A stretch of 64,000 nucleotides of DNA from Rhodovulum sp. Lineage in GTDB: Bacteria; Pseudomonadota; Alphaproteobacteria; Rhodobacterales; Rhodobacteraceae. Positions within the stretch are counted from its first letter, which is position 1, and the number at the start of each line of letters is the position of its first letter. The notes below the pieces were generated by a model. That model ran no database searches, had not been told where the DNA came from, and worked only from the letters and a program-made list of their open reading frames with translations. Positions 61,829-64,000 of the stretch are shown here, one piece after another. Where the stretch lies: positions 124,001 through 188,000 of the forward strand of contig PALT01000025.1 of the NCBI GenBank assembly GCA_002706605.1, given 5' to 3'. Both the position numbers and the translations under genes were made by a program.

Positions 61829-62173
61829 ATGACGAGCCAAATCACCATTCACAAAGCCGGCGGAAAATGGGTTGTCCGCGCGGGCGGTGCCGTACTTGCC
61901 GAGAGCGACGATGCTCTGGAAGTGACCACAACCGACGGCAAGGCCACGATCTATTTCCCGCGTGCAGATGTCGCCATGGCGTTTCTGGACCAATCCGACA
62001 ACACCAGCACCTGCCCCGACCGCGGCGCGGCAACGCATTACGCGATCGAAACCAAAAGCCAGACCATCGGCGACGCTGCGTGGTCGTATGAGGCCCCCAA
62101 AGCGGGCTTTGAACAGATCGCCGGTTTTCTGGCGTTCCATAACTCCGACAAAGTCGCGGTTGAACAGCTGTAA
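61829..62173 (+). CDS. DUF427-family protein
   Basis: A 114-residue protein matching the DUF427 pattern: VVRAGGAVLAESDDALEV at the start, IYFPRADVAMAFL in the middle, and GDAAWSYEAPKAGFEQIAGF with FLAFHNSDKVAVE at the end. Structures of the family show a small beta-barrel; the function is unknown. It converges with the ClC transporter gene, with 19 bp between stops. Confidence 0.87.
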   Translation: MTSQITIHKAGGKWVVRAGGAVLAESDDALEVTTTDGKATIYFPRADVAMAFLDQSDNTSTCPDRGAATHYAIETKSQTIGDAAWSYEAPKAGFEQIAGFLAFHNSDKVAVEQL

Positions 62174-62192
62174 TTCTTCTGCAGCGTGACCG

Positions 62193-63911
62193 CTATGCGT
62201 GCTCTTCGGCGGCGGTGGCCGCCAAGGCACGGTTATAGGCCCCCAAAGCATCGACATGGAACAGCGCGCCCAACAGGGTCGGGTTTTGGCCATCGGCGGC
62301 GGGGGCAACGACCGGAATAAAGGCGTGTCCGGTATCCTCAAACACCGGCAGGGCCTGTTCCAGCGTCGCCTCGGGGTCCAGAAACACCCCTTGCTCCATC
62401 AACGCCTGACAGGCCTCAATCGATGCGGCACCAGGGCTGTCCTTGGCGCGCATGACCACCACCGCCTTATACAGTGACAACAAATAGGCCTGCGGTCCGG
62501 CGGCCACGTGTTTTCCAGCGCGCTCGAGCTGGGTCAAAAAGAACGACCGATCCACAAGGCGCGAGGCCAGCGCGGTCGACAAAGACACCGCCACCATCAC
62601 CGCCAAACCCGTTTGCCAGTCGCCGGTCAATTCGAACACGATCAATGTCGTAGAAATCGGCGCGCCCAAAACGGCCGCCGCCACCGCGCCCATACCGGCA
62701 AGCGCATACAGGGTTTCAGACCCCGAAATATCGGGAAAGACCGAGGTCGCGACCATCCCGAATGCCAATCCGGTCAGCGCGCCCATCATCAAGGCGGGTG
62801 AAAATACTCCGCCGCCCATGCGCCCCGCCATGGTGATTGATACGGCCACGGCCTTGATGATTGCAAAAATCACCACGTCACGAAACACCATCTGACCCGT
62901 CAACGCGGCCGAGGTCGTTTCATACCCGACCCCGATGATATGCGGGAAAAAGATCGCGATCCCGCCCAGCAACGCCCCCGCAAACGCGGGCCGCAAAACC
63001 CGTGGCAGGCGCAGCATCTGTTGCACCGCGTTGCCTACGTCATCGGCCAAAAAGATCGCCCGCATGAACGCCGTGGCGACCAGACCCGACACAATCCCCA
63101 ACAACAAAAACGCGGGGAGTTCGACGTAAAACACCAGATCATTGCCCGAGAGCGAGAATTCGGTCACGTCCCCGAAATTCCAGCGGCTGATGATGGTGCC
63201 CGTCACGCTGGCAATCACAATCGGCGCGAAGGCGTGCACCGCGAAATGGCGCAACACGACCTCCAGCGCGAACAGCGCCCCCGCAATCGGTGCGTTGAAT
63301 GAGGCCGACACCGCCGCCGCCACCGCACAGCCCAGCAATTCCCGCCCCGTGATTCCGTTGGCGTTGATCCGTTCGCTGACCCATGTGGCGATCAACCCGC
63401 ACAGATGCACCACCGGCCCCTCACGGCCTGTGGAGCCACCGGTGCTGAGGGTGATCAGACTGGCCAGACCCGAGGCCAGACCCGCGCGCCGTTCCACCCG
63501 CCCATCGTGCAGGGCCGCGCCCTCAATCACATCGGCGACCGAACGCACGCGCCCATCGTCGGTAAACCGGTTCAGGATGATCCCGACCACCAAACCGCCG
63601 ATGATCGGAAAGGTCAGGATGAAATACCACGGCAAGGTCTCGGCAAAGCTATGGAGCAAGCGCGGATCATCGACCCCATAGACCGTCGTTTGCAAAAAAT
63701 TGATCGCATGGCGAAACGAGACCGTCACCAGACCGGCGGCAATCCCCACGGCCAGCGCGATGAACCAGAACTGCACCTGCGACGGCCCTTTGCGCCGTAA
63801 AACAGACCAACCGCTGCGCCATCCCTCACTCAGGTCTTGGCGGGTTTTCTGCACCAATTGCTGCAGTGGTTTGTTCACGTCGGGCCGGTCCCTGTTCCTG
63901 ACACGCGTCAC
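62193..63911 (-). CDS. ClC-family chloride channel/transporter
   Basis: A 572-residue inner-membrane protein with the double ClC fold (about 10-12 hydrophobic segments between residues 45 and 450). The selectivity motifs are STGGS (156-160), GREGP (162-166) with E164, the gating glutamate of H+/Cl- exchangers, and GGGVFSPALMMG. The presence of E164 favours an antiporter. A C-terminal soluble stretch of ~110 residues resembles a CBS-type domain. The start is a GTG at 63911. The remaining 89 bp to the window edge show no feature I can name. Confidence 0.92.
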   Translation of the reverse strand: MTRVRNRDRPDVNKPLQQLVQKTRQDLSEGWRSGWSVLRRKGPSQVQFWFIALAVGIAAGLVTVSFRHAINFLQTTVYGVDDPRLLHSFAETLPWYFILTFPIIGGLVVGIILNRFTDDGRVRSVADVIEGAALHDGRVERRAGLASGLASLITLSTGGSTGREGPVVHLCGLIATWVSERINANGITGRELLGCAVAAAVSASFNAPIAGALFALEVVLRHFAVHAFAPIVIASVTGTIISRWNFGDVTEFSLSGNDLVFYVELPAFLLLGIVSGLVATAFMRAIFLADDVGNAVQQMLRLPRVLRPAFAGALLGGIAIFFPHIIGVGYETTSAALTGQMVFRDVVIFAIIKAVAVSITMAGRMGGGVFSPALMMGALTGLAFGMVATSVFPDISGSETLYALAGMGAVAAAVLGAPISTTLIVFELTGDWQTGLAVMVAVSLSTALASRLVDRSFFLTQLERAGKHVAAGPQAYLLSLYKAVVVMRAKDSPGAASIEACQALMEQGVFLDPEATLEQALPVFEDTGHAFIPVVAPAADGQNPTLLGALFHVDALGAYNRALAATAAEEHA

Positions 63912-64000
63912 ATTCGTCGGGGGCTTTCCTGTGCCGCGCGTCTGGCATAGGAAAGGTCAACCTTCGCAATCGGACGGACAAAACCATGCCACATGACACT

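Overview
The window looks like chromosomal DNA of an aerobic alphaproteobacterium of the Rhodobacteraceae (Roseobacter group). GC content is high and genes are tightly packed, with many ATGA/TGATG overlaps. Typical content includes a DnaJ-like gene beside cobS/cobT, DUF3422, a type-I-secreted RTX protein ending in a Hint domain, YeeE and YeiH sulfur transporters, and pntAB. This assignment rests on gene content only. I saw no rRNA, tRNA, CRISPR array, insertion sequence, phage gene or replication origin.

Layout. 0-2.2 kb: GDP-mannose precursor genes (manC, cut by the left edge, and a phosphomannomutase), minus strand. 2.3-7.4 kb: a P-loop kinase-like protein, two lipoproteins, an AraC-type regulator, small membrane proteins, an NAD(P)-binding protein and a GNAT-like protein. 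7.4-14.9 kb: an isopenicillin-N-synthase-like oxygenase divergent from a spermidine/putrescine-type ABC transporter, which is followed by an isochorismatase-fold hydrolase, an unknown protein and a metallo-beta-lactamase-fold hydrolase. 15.0-19.7 kb: a LacI-type regulator and an inositol-like operon (IolI-like, SDR, Gfo/Idh/MocA, IolE-like) surrounded by TGACG-type palindromes.

19.7-31.8 kb is the most unusual part. A minus-strand block encodes an AprA-like flavoprotein, a small AprB-like 2[4Fe-4S] ferredoxin, a HEAT-repeat protein, a NitT/TauT-type ABC transporter whose binding protein carries a NosL-like C-terminal extension, a conserved-looking membrane protein, SCO and PCuAC copper chaperones, a diheme cytochrome c, a Crp/Fnr regulator and a YeiH-type exporter. 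A DUF971 protein and the divergent ferredoxin FdxA and ferredoxin-NADP reductase adjoin it. The AprA-like gene and fdxA carry the same 12-bp promoter-proximal element at nearly the same distance from their starts. My inference is a regulated system that imports and transforms a sulfur compound (perhaps a sulfonate) using flavin, Fe-S, copper and heme carriers, then exports sulfite. The substrate is unknown. DsbA-like, GFA-like and YeeE-type genes follow.

34.4-64 kb: mostly housekeeping genes: DUF3422, pntAB, a methyltransferase-like membrane protein, GNAT, the RTX-Hint protein, a PuuD-like hydrolase, GlcG/HbpS-like and malate synthase G, aminopeptidase N, an acyltransferase, panD, a lytic-transglycosylase-like lipoprotein, gatB, DUF4177, DnaJ-like, cobS, two tandem paralogous secreted proteins, cobT, an aminopeptidase P, DUF427 and a ClC transporter. 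The only gene-free stretch over 300 bases is 26911-27218, described as a feature. The gap at 33088-33377 (290 bp) shows no convincing gene.
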